This document shows positions 25,823 through 33,783 of a DNA stretch of 33,783 nt, piece after piece. This stretch comes from an uncultured Flavobacterium sp. (GTDB lineage: Bacteria > Bacteroidota > Bacteroidia > Flavobacteriales > Flavobacteriaceae). Under the pieces are notes generated by a model, which made no database searches, was not told the DNA's origin, and saw only the letters and a program-made list of their open reading frames with translations. The translations under genes were made by a program, and so were the position numbers. The stretch lies in NCBI RefSeq assembly GCF_947632075.1, contig NZ_CANRNX010000020.1:1-33783 (forward strand), read 5' to 3'. Every line of letters starts with the position of its first letter. Position 1 is the stretch's first letter.

Positions 25823-26202
25823 GCTTTAAATTCATCAAAATCACGAATATAATCTGCTTCGTCAAAAGTAGTAGAAACAACTGCCAAACAAACGGCGCCA
25901 GAAGAAAAATCAATGATTTCACGCCAAGTTCCAGGCTCAATTAATAATCCTTTCGATGGATTATTTAACGTAACAAATTCGGTTTTAGTAGGTGATTTTA
26001 AAACAACTTGAAAACTACCCGATAAAGCAACCAATAATTGTTGCATTTTTTTATGTGCATGTCCACCTCGCTCAGCACCACTTGGCACATCATATAAATA
26101 ATAAACGCGCTTAATTTCAAACGGAACCGTATCGTTATCAATTACAGATAAGTTTCCTCTTGGGTCAGAAATTTTAGGTAAATTAACTATTTGGTATTTC
26201 AT
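25801..26202 (-). CDS. fdtA: FdtA/QdtA-type dTDP-sugar 3,4-ketoisomerase (WxcM-like cupin)
   Basis: This 133-residue single-domain cupin isomerises dTDP-4-keto-6-deoxyglucose to the 3-keto sugar: FdtA gives the galacto form for Fuc3N and QdtA the gluco form for Qui3N. The motif RGGHAHKKMQQLL (45-57) has the paired histidines His48 and His50 known as active-site residues in FdtA. IDPRG-like ISDPRGNLSV near the start and LIEPGTWREI later are family features. It is the last gene of the minus-strand operon, 5 bp after the flippase gene. Which epimer it makes cannot be settled by eye, so the symbol is tentative. Confidence 0.85.
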   Translation of the reverse strand: MKYQIVNLPKISDPRGNLSVIDNDTVPFEIKRVYYLYDVPSGAERGGHAHKKMQQLLVALSGSFQVVLKSPTKTEFVTLNNPSKGLLIEPGTWREIIDFSSGAVCLAVVSTTFDEADYIRDFDEFKAYFAENK

Positions 26203-26207
26203 GTGAT

Positions 26208-27668
26208 TTATTTTTTTAGCTTGCGTTTTATGGCAGATATAAACTGGTTGTTTTTATTTAATTCAAAAATACAATAAATCACTCCAATTAACATTGTAAT
26301 TCCTTTAGTTATGTAAAGAATTATTTCTGAATTCCAAAACAGAAATTCAGAACCAATCATAACAAAAGCCAATAAAAGCGAAATCAATAAATACTTTGAA
26401 CTTTTTGAATCGGGCCAAAACAATTTTCTTTTTGAAACGAAATAAAGTAAATAAAAATTAAACCCAAAATATTGTAAAAACATAGCCATTCCAATTCCAA
26501 TTAATCCGAAAAAATGGAATAAAATCAGAATTAAAACTACATTTAAAATATCACCAATAATGTTCTGATAAAAATAACTTTTGGTATCATCAATCGCTAA
26601 AACAATATAACCAAGCGGATAATTTATAGTTTTACAAAGAATTGAAACCAACCCAAAAAGCAAGATTTCTCGAACAGGTAAAAAATTTGATGAAGTTAAA
26701 AAAGGAATAATTAAATCATAACCAAAATACATAATCAAAACCAATGGAGTTGTGATTAAAATAGTTGTTTGAATTTGAATATTTACAAACGAATTAATTT
26801 CTTCTTTTTGAGAAACTTTATGAGTTAAAGTCGGGAAATAATCGTTTGCTAATGATGTGAAAACAATTCCGAAATAAGCAACCAAATACAAATTTGCAGC
26901 TTCGTAAAATCCTAAATAATCGGGATTATTTTCTTGTAAATATTTTCGGATTATAAAGAAACAAATCAAGCCAAAAACACCATTTAAGGCCAACAAACTT
27001 CCTTTAGAAAACAAATACTTTCCTTGAGATAAAATCTCTGATTTAGCTATTGAAACTGAACGTAAATCTAACTTAAATAAGTAAACTGCATACACCAAAA
27101 AAGCAACTAAACTATTAGCTATAAAAGCAGGGAAAATCCCGTTAATTCCCCATAAAACATAACAAAAAATTGTTGCTGCAGAAATTAAAATAGTCGATAA
27201 AATTTGATACTGAACCAGCCTTTTAATTTCGTTTAATCCTTTTAAAAGAATAATAGCAAAATTGATTAACGAATAAAATATAAAGTAAACAGAAAGTGCT
27301 TTAAAATGTAAAGAATACGCATTGGTATCAAAAGTAATTTGACTTAAAAATCCTGAAAAAGCAAAACAAAAAATACCAGCAAAAAAACCGCAAATCAGCA
27401 TCCAAAAACCTAAAACTTTCTGATTATTTTTATCTGTACGATCTTTAGCAATTAATTGGGTCCCGATGGTTTGAATTCCAAAAGAAGAACCCTGCGTAAT
27501 CAAATTAATTACATTATCAATAATACCGATTAAACCAACGCCAGACGGACCTAAAATCACAGAAGTTATTTTTACAGAAATGATCTTACAAACCATTTGA
27601 ATGGCTTGCACACTTCCGAAAATTGAAATGGATTTAAAGATTTTATTATGTGTTTTTTTATCTGTCAT
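26208..27668 (-). CDS. wzx: Wzx-type polysaccharide flippase (O-antigen translocase)
   Basis: This 486-residue inner-membrane protein of the MOP superfamily flips undecaprenyl-linked oligosaccharide units to the periplasm. About twelve to fourteen hydrophobic segments are visible. The opening FKSISIFGSVQAIQMVCKII and SVILGPSGVGLIGI are typical of WzxE-like translocases, as is the GFYEAANLYLVAYFG segment. It ends in a basic tail. A frame also opens at TTG 27674, but the ATG at 27668 starts the conserved region directly and is preferred. That ATG lies 11 bp inside the upstream GT gene. The fdtA-like gene follows 5 bp downstream. Confidence 0.88.
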   Translation of the reverse strand: MTDKKTHNKIFKSISIFGSVQAIQMVCKIISVKITSVILGPSGVGLIGIIDNVINLITQGSSFGIQTIGTQLIAKDRTDKNNQKVLGFWMLICGFFAGIFCFAFSGFLSQITFDTNAYSLHFKALSVYFIFYSLINFAIILLKGLNEIKRLVQYQILSTILISAATIFCYVLWGINGIFPAFIANSLVAFLVYAVYLFKLDLRSVSIAKSEILSQGKYLFSKGSLLALNGVFGLICFFIIRKYLQENNPDYLGFYEAANLYLVAYFGIVFTSLANDYFPTLTHKVSQKEEINSFVNIQIQTTILITTPLVLIMYFGYDLIIPFLTSSNFLPVREILLFGLVSILCKTINYPLGYIVLAIDDTKSYFYQNIIGDILNVVLILILFHFFGLIGIGMAMFLQYFGFNFYLLYFVSKRKLFWPDSKSSKYLLISLLLAFVMIGSEFLFWNSEIILYITKGITMLIGVIYCIFELNKNNQFISAIKRKLKK

Positions 27669-28668
27669 TCTCAATTACGCAACCAATATTTTCATAAGAT
27701 TGTTTTAATTTATTATACCAAATTAGCCAATTTGAAAAAGAATTTTCTGGGAAATTATTTTGTTCTATTATCTTTTCGATAAAACTATTTGAAATATCAT
27801 TTTTGAAATCAAAAACTTCAAATTTATTTGAAAACCAAGCTTCATTTAAAATTTTATTGATTGAATACACATCAAAATCAAAATTTAAACTTTCTTTATT
27901 TTGTTTGGAAGCAGTTGTTTTTAACGAAGTTCGAATTGGTTCAATTTTAGCATTAGCAACATTCAATTGTTGTTTTGTGATCTGAACTACCTGAAGAATC
28001 TGTTCTAACTCATCAACCTTATTTGTTGTACTTCCCCAAGCTCGCAAATAATATTCTTTAGAAAAAGCAGCATTTGCAACCGCATAAATCTGATAATATT
28101 TAAGATAATTATTTACGATAGGAACTCCTAAACGATTTAATACAGCATCAATCTTAAAGGTTTTCTTTCGATAAAGCAGTTCAATTATAAACGGATTCCA
28201 ACTAAAAAGCTTTGGCTTTGTAATATGTAAAAAAGTGGTTGATTTTGAAATTCGATCTGAAATCAACGCTTTGTTTCCCATCCAAAGCAATTTAACTAAA
28301 TGCAAATTATTCAGTTTCATGTCATTTTCTAAACTTACAAAATCGATAGGTTCAGAAAACCAACAATCATCTTCAATTAAAACAAAATAATCAGAACCTT
28401 TTGAGATGGTTTCACGCCAAAAAACAGCAGGAATATTCTTTTCTGGATCTAAATTATTTTCAATTGCTTTAGATTTTTCTTGATAAAATTCAGATTTATG
28501 AAGTTCAATTTCAGGATATTTTCCTTGAATTTTTTGAAGATATTTCTCTGGTGTTCCATCATCCATCACGACAATTTTTCCATTAAAATTTTCAGCAAAC
28601 ATTTGAATACTCGCTAAACATTTATCTAACAAAAACGGCCGATTAAACGATTTAATATAAATATCCAT
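27658..28668 (-). CDS. GT2-like glycosyltransferase
   Basis: This 336-residue protein has a GT-A-like N-terminal half. It opens DIYIKSFNRPFLLDKCLASI, followed by VVMDDGTPEKY (33-43) and the metal-site-like LIEDDCWF (about 97-104). Charged residues follow in place of the usual C-terminal catalytic block, so similarity to classical GT2 enzymes is partial and activity is inferred. The C-terminal ~120 residues are hydrophilic and family-specific. The gene is 3 bp after the aminotransferase gene and overlaps the flippase start, placing it in the amino-sugar operon. It could attach the amino sugar, but this is not proven. Confidence 0.7.
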   Translation of the reverse strand: MDIYIKSFNRPFLLDKCLASIQMFAENFNGKIVVMDDGTPEKYLQKIQGKYPEIELHKSEFYQEKSKAIENNLDPEKNIPAVFWRETISKGSDYFVLIEDDCWFSEPIDFVSLENDMKLNNLHLVKLLWMGNKALISDRISKSTTFLHITKPKLFSWNPFIIELLYRKKTFKIDAVLNRLGVPIVNNYLKYYQIYAVANAAFSKEYYLRAWGSTTNKVDELEQILQVVQITKQQLNVANAKIEPIRTSLKTTASKQNKESLNFDFDVYSINKILNEAWFSNKFEVFDFKNDISNSFIEKIIEQNNFPENSFSNWLIWYNKLKQSYENIGCVIENDR

Positions 28669-28671
28669 AAA

Positions 28672-29769
28672 CTAATATGCGTTTACAACAGAGATGATTT
28701 TAGTTACCTCTTCATTCGTTAACATCGGATGCAACGGAATACTCACAATATGATTGTGAATTTCTTCAGAAACAGGAAAACTTAAATGATGAAATTCTTT
28801 CATAGCTTCTTGTTTATGTGGCGCAACCGGATAATGGATTAAGGTTTGAATCTCGTTTTCCAACATAAATAATTGAAATTTCTCACGGTCTTCAACACGA
28901 ACTGTAAACACATGAAACACATGATTTTCAGAACCATCATAAAAAGGCAAATGCACTTTTGGATTTACAATTTCACTTAAATAACGCTTTGCAATTCCTC
29001 TTCGTTTACCGTTATCAAAATCTAAATCTTTTAATTTAATCGACAAAAAAGCAGCCTGAATATCATCTAAACGAGAATTTACTCCTTTATACAAATTATA
29101 ATATTTCATTTCAGAACCGTAGTTTCGTAACGCACGAATAATTTCAGCCAAAGCAGAATCGTTCGTGGTAACCGCACCACCATCGCCCAAAGCACCTAAA
29201 TTCTTACCCGGATAAAAACTAAAACCAGCAGCATTTCCAATATTTCCGGCGCGTTTTTTATGAGAAATAGCTCCGTGAGCTTGCGCAGCATCTTCAACAA
29301 CAACCAATTGCATTTCATTAGCAAAAGTCATGATTTCTTCAGCATCGGTAATTTGTCCGTACAAATGCACCATTAAAATCCCTTTTGTGAATTGCGTGGT
29401 AGCCTTCTTAATAACATCAATGGTTAAATTGTAATTCTCTAAATTCGTATCAACTAAAATAGGCTTTAATCCAGCATTCTGAATGGCCAAAATAGAAGCT
29501 ATATAAGTGTTTGCAGAAACCAAAATTTCATCACCTTCAGCAAGATCACCTTTTATAATATAAGCTTTAAAAATCAAAGTCAAAGCATCTAACCCATTCC
29601 CTACTCCAATACAATGTTTGGTTTCACAGAAATGAGCAAATTCACGTTCAAAATCTGAAAGTTTTTCACCCAAAAGATATCTTCCGCTATTCAAAAATTG
29701 TTGCGTCGCTTCTAAAAAAGCAGCGTCATAAGGCTTGTTTATTTTATGTAAATCTAAATATGGAATCAT
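28672..29769 (-). CDS. fdtB: DegT/DnrJ/EryC1/StrS aminotransferase (FdtB-like)
   Basis: This 365-residue PLP-dependent sugar aminotransferase would convert the 3-keto product of the FdtA-like enzyme into a dTDP-3-amino-3,6-dideoxyhexose, with glutamate as donor. The PLP lysine is Lys189 in [15 protein letters not shown], the ring-contacting Asp160 and His165 are in [10 protein letters not shown] (158-167), and [11 protein letters not shown] (55-65) binds the cofactor phosphate. [10 protein letters not shown] at the N-terminus is typical of FdtB/QdtB proteins. It overlaps the upstream acyltransferase gene by 4 bp (ATGA). Pairing with the cupin ketoisomerase supports the sugar-3-aminotransferase call over other StrS reactions. 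Confidence 0.88.
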   Translation of the reverse strand: MIPYLDLHKINKPYDAAFLEATQQFLNSGRYLLGEKLSDFEREFAHFCETKHCIGVGNGLDALTLIFKAYIIKGDLAEGDEILVSANTYIASILAIQNAGLKPILVDTNLENYNLTIDVIKKATTQFTKGILMVHLYGQITDAEEIMTFANEMQLVVVEDAAQAHGAISHKKRAGNIGNAAGFSFYPGKNLGALGDGGAVTTNDSALAEIIRALRNYGSEMKYYNLYKGVNSRLDDIQAAFLSIKLKDLDFDNGKRRGIAKRYLSEIVNPKVHLPFYDGSENHVFHVFTVRVEDREKFQLFMLENEIQTLIHYPVAPHKQEAMKEFHHLSFPVSEEIHNHIVSIPLHPMLTNEEVTKIISVVNAY

Positions 29770-30743
29770 ATATACAATTGGTCTAATTTTGAAAAACTTT
29801 GGGTATTGAATTTATAAAACTCTTGAATTGCAGATCGGGCCCCGAATTTCTCTTTCCAAAAAAGCAATCCTTTATTAATATTTCGACCTTGATTTTCGTT
29901 TGAAATTCCAAAATCAAAATATTTTTTTTCATTTTTAAACTTTTCAATTAATGAAAGATGTAGAAAATCTAAAACACCATCATTTGAATACGTTTTATTC
30001 AAACTTATATATTGTGAATGAATTACGTTATCAGTTATAAATAAAGTAGTTCCGCCAATAATTTCACCTTCGGCAGAAAAAACATTTACTTGTTTTATGT
30101 TATCAGGAAATAAATTCTTTAAATATAAAATTTCATCTAAAGAATGAACCGGCTTAGCTTGATGCGTTTCCCACAAATTCGGAATTAAAACCTGATTCCA
30201 AAACAATTCAAAATCTCCATTAAAATCTATCGAATATTTTTTCTTTACGGAAATATTATAATCGCGTTTAACCGATTTAGAAATACTGAATCTTTCTGAA
30301 AAATCGATAACAGAGCAAATGTCTTTTCGGTAAACTTCTGAATCTAAAACAAATTGCAGATATTTAATTTCGTCAGAAAATTGTTTGGTATAAAAACCAG
30401 GAACATCTTTTATATAAAGATTAGAAAAACCGAGCTCGTTCAAATATTTCAAAACCAATTGAAAAACTTCAAAAAAATCGGTTGAACGAAGCTTGTCAGA
30501 AACCACTAAACCGCCATAAGTTAAACCTTGATGAGAATGAACTTCAGAACCATTAATATTTGCTGGCAAAACGGCAATTAATTTATCGTTATCAAAAATA
30601 AGCAATGAGAAATCTGTAAACCTATCTTTATGATATTCCATAAAATCGCGATGAAATAAGAAGGTCCCGTTCTTACTTTCGGAAATAAAATTATTCCAAA
30701 GCTGGTAAAAATCGTGGTTATATTTTCGAATAGAAATATTCAA
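29766..30743 (-). CDS. FemAB/GNAT-fold acyltransferase, first gene of amino-sugar operon
   Basis: This is a 325-residue protein of the peptidoglycan-bridge (FemAB) / GNAT-like superfamily. [18 protein letters not shown] (25-42) is the conserved opening of this family in Bacteroidetes, [20 protein letters not shown] follows, and [19 protein letters not shown] near the C-terminus is the substrate-site block. The start is TTG at 30743: the frame is open only four codons further, with no ATG. Position directly before the aminotransferase makes N-acylation of the dTDP-amino sugar a good hypothesis, replacing the hexapeptide-type FdtC/QdtC. That function is inferred from context. Confidence 0.72.
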   Translation of the reverse strand: MNISIRKYNHDFYQLWNNFISESKNGTFLFHRDFMEYHKDRFTDFSLLIFDNDKLIAVLPANINGSEVHSHQGLTYGGLVVSDKLRSTDFFEVFQLVLKYLNELGFSNLYIKDVPGFYTKQFSDEIKYLQFVLDSEVYRKDICSVIDFSERFSISKSVKRDYNISVKKKYSIDFNGDFELFWNQVLIPNLWETHQAKPVHSLDEILYLKNLFPDNIKQVNVFSAEGEIIGGTTLFITDNVIHSQYISLNKTYSNDGVLDFLHLSLIEKFKNEKKYFDFGISNENQGRNINKGLLFWKEKFGARSAIQEFYKFNTQSFSKLDQLYI

Positions 30744-30828
30744 GAAAAGAGAATTTTAATTGGTTTTACAAATATCTAAACTAAATAACGTAAAAACAAT
30801 TAGATTTCATATGAAAGGTTAATTATTT

Positions 30829-30860
30829 TTTGCTCTTGAAATAGTATTCTCGTATATTTG
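30829..30860 (+). promoter_or_regulatory. Bacteroidetes-type promoter for thrS-infC-rpmI
   Basis: TTTG (30829-30832), 20 bp, then TATATTTG (30853-30860) is an excellent match to TTG-N19-21-TAnnTTTG. Transcription would start near 30864-30867, downstream of the first ATG (30862) and upstream of the preferred thrS start (30883). Confidence 0.7.
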
Positions 30861-30882
30861 CATGATTATATATAACGTACTT

Positions 30883-32829
30883 ATGATAAAAATAACATTA
30901 CCAGACGGTTCAGTAAAAGAGTTCGCATCGGGCGTAACTCCACACGAAGTCGCTTTGAGTATAAGCGAAGGTTTAGCGAGAAATGTAATATCTGCAAGTT
31001 TTAATGGAACCACCATTGAAACAGCTACTCCTTTAACCACCGATGGTAGTTTAGTTTTATACACTTGGAACGACGCAGAAGGAAAGAAAGCTTTTTGGCA
31101 TTCAACTTCTCACGTAATGGCACAAGCTTTAGAAGAAAAATTCCCTGGAATTAAATTAACTATCGGACCTGCTATTGATAACGGTTTCTATTATGATGTT
31201 GATTTTGGAGATCATAAATTTGGAGATGCAGATTTCAAAGAAATTGAAAATCGTATTTTAGAAATTGCTAAAGAAAAACATGAATTTAAAATGCGTTCTG
31301 CAACAAAGGCAGAAGCTTTAGAATTATACAAAGACAACGAATATAAAACGGAATTAATTACAAATTTAGAAGACGGAACTATTACATTCTGTGACCATTC
31401 TACATTTACCGATTTATGTCGTGGTGGACATATTCCAAACACAGGAATCATCAAAGCTATGAAAATTCTTTCTGTTGCTGGTGCTTATTGGAGAGGAGAT
31501 GAAAAAAACAAACAGTTAACTCGTGTATACGGAATATCATTCCCGAAACAAAAAGATTTAACTGAATATTTACAGTTATTAGAAGAAGCAAAACGTAGAG
31601 ATCATAGAAAATTAGGAAAAGAATTAGAACTTTTCCATTTCTCGCAACGTGTTGGACAAGGTTTACCATTATGGTTACCAAAAGGTGCTGCTTTACGTGA
31701 CCGTTTAGAGCAATTCTTGAAAAAAGCTCAAAAACAAATGGGTTACGAACAAGTTGTAACTCCACACATTGGTCAAAAAGAATTATACGAGACTTCTGGT
31801 CACTATGCAAAATATGGAGCAGACAGCTTCCAACCAATTCATACACCAGCAGAAGGTGAAGAATTCTTATTAAAACCAATGAACTGCCCGCACCACTGCG
31901 AGATTTACAATGCAAAACCTTGGTCTTACAAAGATTTACCTAAGCGTTACGCTGAATTCGGAACTGTTTACCGTTACGAACAATCTGGAGAATTACACGG
32001 ATTAACTCGTGTTCGTGGGTTTACTCAAGATGATGCACACATTTTCTGTACACCAGATCAATTAGATTCTGAATTTAAAAAAGTAATCGACTTAGTACTT
32101 TACGTATTCGGTTCTTTAGGATTTGATAATTTCATTGCTCAAGTATCTGTTCGTGATTTAAACAATCCTGAAAAATACATCGGAAGTGTTGAAAACTGGG
32201 AAAAAGCAGAACAAGCAATTATTAATGCAGCTAAAGACAAAGGTTTAAATTATGTTATTGAAAGTGGTGAAGCTGCTTTCTACGGACCTAAATTAGACTT
32301 CATGGTTAAAGATGCGTTAGGAAGAAGCTGGCAGTTAGGAACAATTCAGGTTGATTACAATTTACCAGAACGTTTTGACTTAACTTACAAAGGATCTGAC
32401 GATAAATTACACAGACCAGTGATGATTCACCGTGCTCCTTTTGGTTCAATGGAACGTTTTATAGCAATTTTATTAGAACATACAGCAGGTAATTTCCCTT
32501 TATGGCTAATGCCTGAGCAAGTTATCGTATTATCTTTAAGTGAGAAATATGAAAATTATGCAAAAAAAGTTTTAAATTTGTTAGAAAATAACGAAATTCG
32601 CACCGTAATTGATAATCGTAACGAGACTATCGGTAAGAAAATTAGAGAAGCAGAAGTACAAAAATATCCTTTCATGCTTATTATTGGTGAGGAAGAAGAG
32701 AAAAATGGAACTGTTTCTGTAAGAAAACATGGTGAATCAGGAAAATCAAATATCACCATGAAGATAGAAGAATTCATTACCTTTGTACAAGAAGAGATTA
32801 ACAAAACAGTTCGTACATTAGAAGTTTAA
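30883..32829 (+). CDS. thrS: Threonyl-tRNA synthetase
   Basis: ThrRS charges tRNA-Thr with threonine. The 648-residue protein has an N-terminal TGS domain ([19 protein letters not shown]), the editing domain ([17 protein letters not shown] and the C-x-x-H segment DLCRGGHIP), a class II catalytic core with motif 2 in [17 protein letters not shown], and motif 3 in [11 protein letters not shown]. The zinc ligands are Cys335 in MNCPHHCE, His386 in DDAHIF and His516 in HRAPFGS. A C-terminal anticodon-binding domain ([18 protein letters not shown]) follows. An earlier in-frame ATG (30862) lies upstream of the predicted transcription start, and the conserved sequence begins at 30883. Confidence 0.97.
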   Translation: MIKITLPDGSVKEFASGVTPHEVALSISEGLARNVISASFNGTTIETATPLTTDGSLVLYTWNDAEGKKAFWHSTSHVMAQALEEKFPGIKLTIGPAIDNGFYYDVDFGDHKFGDADFKEIENRILEIAKEKHEFKMRSATKAEALELYKDNEYKTELITNLEDGTITFCDHSTFTDLCRGGHIPNTGIIKAMKILSVAGAYWRGDEKNKQLTRVYGISFPKQKDLTEYLQLLEEAKRRDHRKLGKELELFHFSQRVGQGLPLWLPKGAALRDRLEQFLKKAQKQMGYEQVVTPHIGQKELYETSGHYAKYGADSFQPIHTPAEGEEFLLKPMNCPHHCEIYNAKPWSYKDLPKRYAEFGTVYRYEQSGELHGLTRVRGFTQDDAHIFCTPDQLDSEFKKVIDLVLYVFGSLGFDNFIAQVSVRDLNNPEKYIGSVENWEKAEQAIINAAKDKGLNYVIESGEAAFYGPKLDFMVKDALGRSWQLGTIQVDYNLPERFDLTYKGSDDKLHRPVMIHRAPFGSMERFIAILLEHTAGNFPLWLMPEQVIVLSLSEKYENYAKKVLNLLENNEIRTVIDNRNETIGKKIREAEVQKYPFMLIIGEEEEKNGTVSVRKHGESGKSNITMKIEEFITFVQEEINKTVRTLEV

Positions 32830-32831
32830 CC

Positions 32832-32845
32832 GCTTGGAAACAAGC
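32832..32845 (+). promoter_or_regulatory. Small GAAA-capped hairpin between thrS and infC
   Basis: GCTTG (32832-32836) pairs with CAAGC (32841-32845) around a GAAA loop of the GNRA class. It lies 16 bp before the infC start and has no T-run, so it is not a terminator. A role in infC control is a hypothesis. Confidence 0.4.
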
Positions 32846-32861
32846 ATAAATACATAACACC

Positions 32862-33416
32862 ATAGCTTTAAATAGTAGAAGAGGATATACTCCTCGTGTT
32901 GAGAAAAAAGAAGCGCATAGAACTAACAGCGCAATTAGAGTTCCAGAAGTTCGTCTTGTTGGAGATAATGTTGAACCAGGAGTTTTCAAAACATCTCAAG
33001 CCTTACAAATGGCTGAAGAGATGGAATTGGATTTGGTTGAAATTTCACCAAATGCAGAGCCACCTGTTTGTAAAATTATCGATTATAACAAGTTTCTTTA
33101 TGAACAAAAGAAGCGTGACAAAATTTTAAAAGCTAAATCAACGCAAGTTACAGTTAAAGAGATTCGTTTTGGACCTCAAACTGACGAACATGATTACGAG
33201 TTTAAAAAGAAAAACGCTGAAAAATTCTTAAAAGACGGAGCTAAATTAAAAGCGTTTGTATTTTTCAAAGGACGTTCTATCATTTATAAAGAGCAAGGAC
33301 AAATTTTGTTATTACGTTTAGCACAAGACTTGGAAGAGTTTGGTAAAGTTGAAGCTATGCCAATACTTGAAGGTAAACGTATGACTATGTACATTGCTCC
33401 TAAAAAGAAAAAATAA
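32862..33416 (+). CDS. infC: Translation initiation factor IF-3, ATA start codon
   Basis: IF-3 binds the 30S subunit and rejects wrong initiator tRNA and start codons. The 184-residue protein begins at an ATA codon: from there the frame reads [19 protein letters not shown] then [18 protein letters not shown], the conserved IF-3 N-terminal domain. No ATG occurs until 33009, which would remove 49 residues including that core. An ATA at 32850 is also in frame but lies before the conserved sequence. The C-terminal domain ([19 protein letters not shown] and FVFFKGRSI) is intact. Rare start codons on infC are known to allow autoregulation by IF-3. The gene sits between thrS and rpmI, as in most bacteria. 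Confidence 0.95.
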   Translation: MALNSRRGYTPRVEKKEAHRTNSAIRVPEVRLVGDNVEPGVFKTSQALQMAEEMELDLVEISPNAEPPVCKIIDYNKFLYEQKKRDKILKAKSTQVTVKEIRFGPQTDEHDYEFKKKNAEKFLKDGAKLKAFVFFKGRSIIYKEQGQILLLRLAQDLEEFGKVEAMPILEGKRMTMYIAPKKKK

Positions 33417-33436
33417 TTCGTTAAATCAATAACGAA
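33417..33436 (+). promoter_or_regulatory. Hairpin in the infC-rpmI gap
   Basis: TTCGTTA (33417-33423) pairs with TAACGAA (33430-33436) across a 6-nt loop, directly after the infC stop. No T-run follows. Genes rpmI-rplT are often controlled by L20 binding to leader RNA, but I cannot recognise that site here. Confidence 0.4.
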
Positions 33437-33478
33437 CAAAATAATGTTAAGTAAGATAACATAAATACCTAGGAAGAC

Positions 33479-33676
33479 ATGCCTAAAATGAAAACTAAAT
33501 CTAGTGCTAAGAAACGTTTTAAAGTTACTGGCTCTGGAAAATTAAAAAGAAAGCACGCTTTCAAAAGTCACATCTTGACTAAAAAGTCTAAGAAGCGTAA
33601 ATTAGCTTTAACTCACTCAGCTTTAGTTCACAAATCTGATGAGAGAAGCATCAAAGAACAATTAAGAATTATCTAA
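33479..33676 (+). CDS. rpmI: 50S ribosomal protein L35
   Basis: L35 is a small basic protein of the large ribosomal subunit. The 65-residue sequence has the family start [20 protein letters not shown], a histidine-rich middle ([11 protein letters not shown]) and TKKSKKRKL, with about a third of residues Lys or Arg. It begins at ATG, 62 bp after infC, and belongs to the thrS-infC-rpmI-rplT operon. The next gene, rplT for L20, is expected just past the right edge. It has no extension or break. Confidence 0.97.
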   Translation: MPKMKTKSSAKKRFKVTGSGKLKRKHAFKSHILTKKSKKRKLALTHSALVHKSDERSIKEQLRII

Positions 33677-33783
33677 TCGTTCTTTCGGTTAAAAACAATT
33701 TAAAAATAACCCTGGAGTGGGCAGATTAAACTAAATCAATAAGTAACTAAATTATAGTTCGCCTTACTACAAAAACATTAAAA
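33677..33783 (+). promoter_or_regulatory. Structured spacer before the off-window rplT
   Basis: No gene start is visible in these 107 bases. TAATCG (33674-33679) can pair with CGGTTA (33686-33691) with one T-G pair, overlapping the rpmI stop. CCC (33710-33712) can pair with GGG (33719-33721). TAAG and AACTA (33740-33749) can pair with TAGTT and CTTA (33755-33766), with an internal loop T/CGC. It looks like a structured leader for rplT; this is inference. Confidence 0.35.

Noticed and set aside
27669..27674. TTG start two codons upstream for the flippase
   Set aside because: The ATG two codons later is a stronger start and gives the normal N-terminus.
21308..30743. Mobile genetic element carrying the polysaccharide genes
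   Set aside because: I saw no transposase, integrase, tRNA attachment site or terminal repeats, and base composition is like the neighbouring genes.
31457..31915. 152-codon open frame antisense to thrS
   Set aside because: It lies wholly inside a well-conserved thrS on the opposite strand, and its product is a low-quality Leu/His-rich sequence without a recognisable domain.
32798..33129. Frames overlapping the infC start (minus 63 codons, plus 77 codons)
   Set aside because: Both overlap infC in other frames and encode no conserved sequence, whereas infC accounts for this DNA.
33009..33416. infC starting at the first ATG
   Set aside because: This would delete most of the conserved IF-3 N-terminal domain, which is encoded in frame just upstream.

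Overview
The window reads as a chromosomal segment of a Flavobacteriaceae bacterium (Flavobacterium/Myroides-like). The DNA is strongly AT-rich. Several genes are preceded by the Bacteroidetes promoter signal TAnnTTTG, in two clear cases with TTG 20 bp upstream, and Shine-Dalgarno sites are mostly absent. One protein carries a type IX secretion (T9SS) type B C-terminal domain. GyrB, ThrS, IF-3 and L35 look flavobacterial. Genus and species cannot be fixed from the sequence alone.

Layout. 1-13.8 kb is mostly housekeeping and envelope genes. They are a DJ-1/PfpI protein, a CsaA-like tRNA-binding protein, rlmH, a folP plus lipoprotein pair on the minus strand, and a plus-strand operon (DUF1599, a MauE/DoxX-like membrane protein, an orphan DppB-type permease, a TlpA-like thioredoxin lipoprotein, tpiA) ending in a UUCG-capped terminator. 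These are followed by a small secreted protein, an acyltransferase, a Nudix CoA-type pyrophosphatase, a DUF4268 protein, a POTRA/beta-barrel outer-membrane protein and a T9SS-secreted choice-of-anchor-L protein. 13.8-21.1 kb is all minus strand: gyrB, a GreA-like factor, and a two-gene operon of a 1001-residue TPR protein and a plug-less beta-barrel. 21.3-30.7 kb is a surface-polysaccharide region. It starts with ftsE and two GT2 transferases (+), then a GT4 (-), a GT2 (+), and a five-gene minus-strand operon with a FemAB/GNAT-like acyltransferase, a DegT-type aminotransferase, a GT2-like transferase, a Wzx-type flippase and an FdtA-type cupin ketoisomerase. 30.9-33.8 kb is the conserved thrS-infC-rpmI(-rplT) translation operon; rplT lies beyond the edge.

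How the genes work together. FdtA plus the DegT aminotransferase would turn dTDP-4-keto-6-deoxyglucose (rmlA/rmlB are not in the window) into a dTDP-3-amino-3,6-dideoxyhexose. The FemAB-like protein is a candidate N-acyltransferase for it, the transferases would build a repeat unit, and Wzx would flip it. The MauE-like protein and the TlpA-like lipoprotein look like an envelope redox pair. No CRISPR, tRNA, rRNA, insertion sequence or prophage was seen, and no intergenic stretch exceeds 300 bases. I did not find a clearly new system. The most useful points are corrected starts (infC at ATA, thrS, the GreA-like gene and wzx internal), four well-supported TTG starts, hairpins at the junctions of the translation operon, a 53-base palindromic terminator, and the amino-sugar operon.
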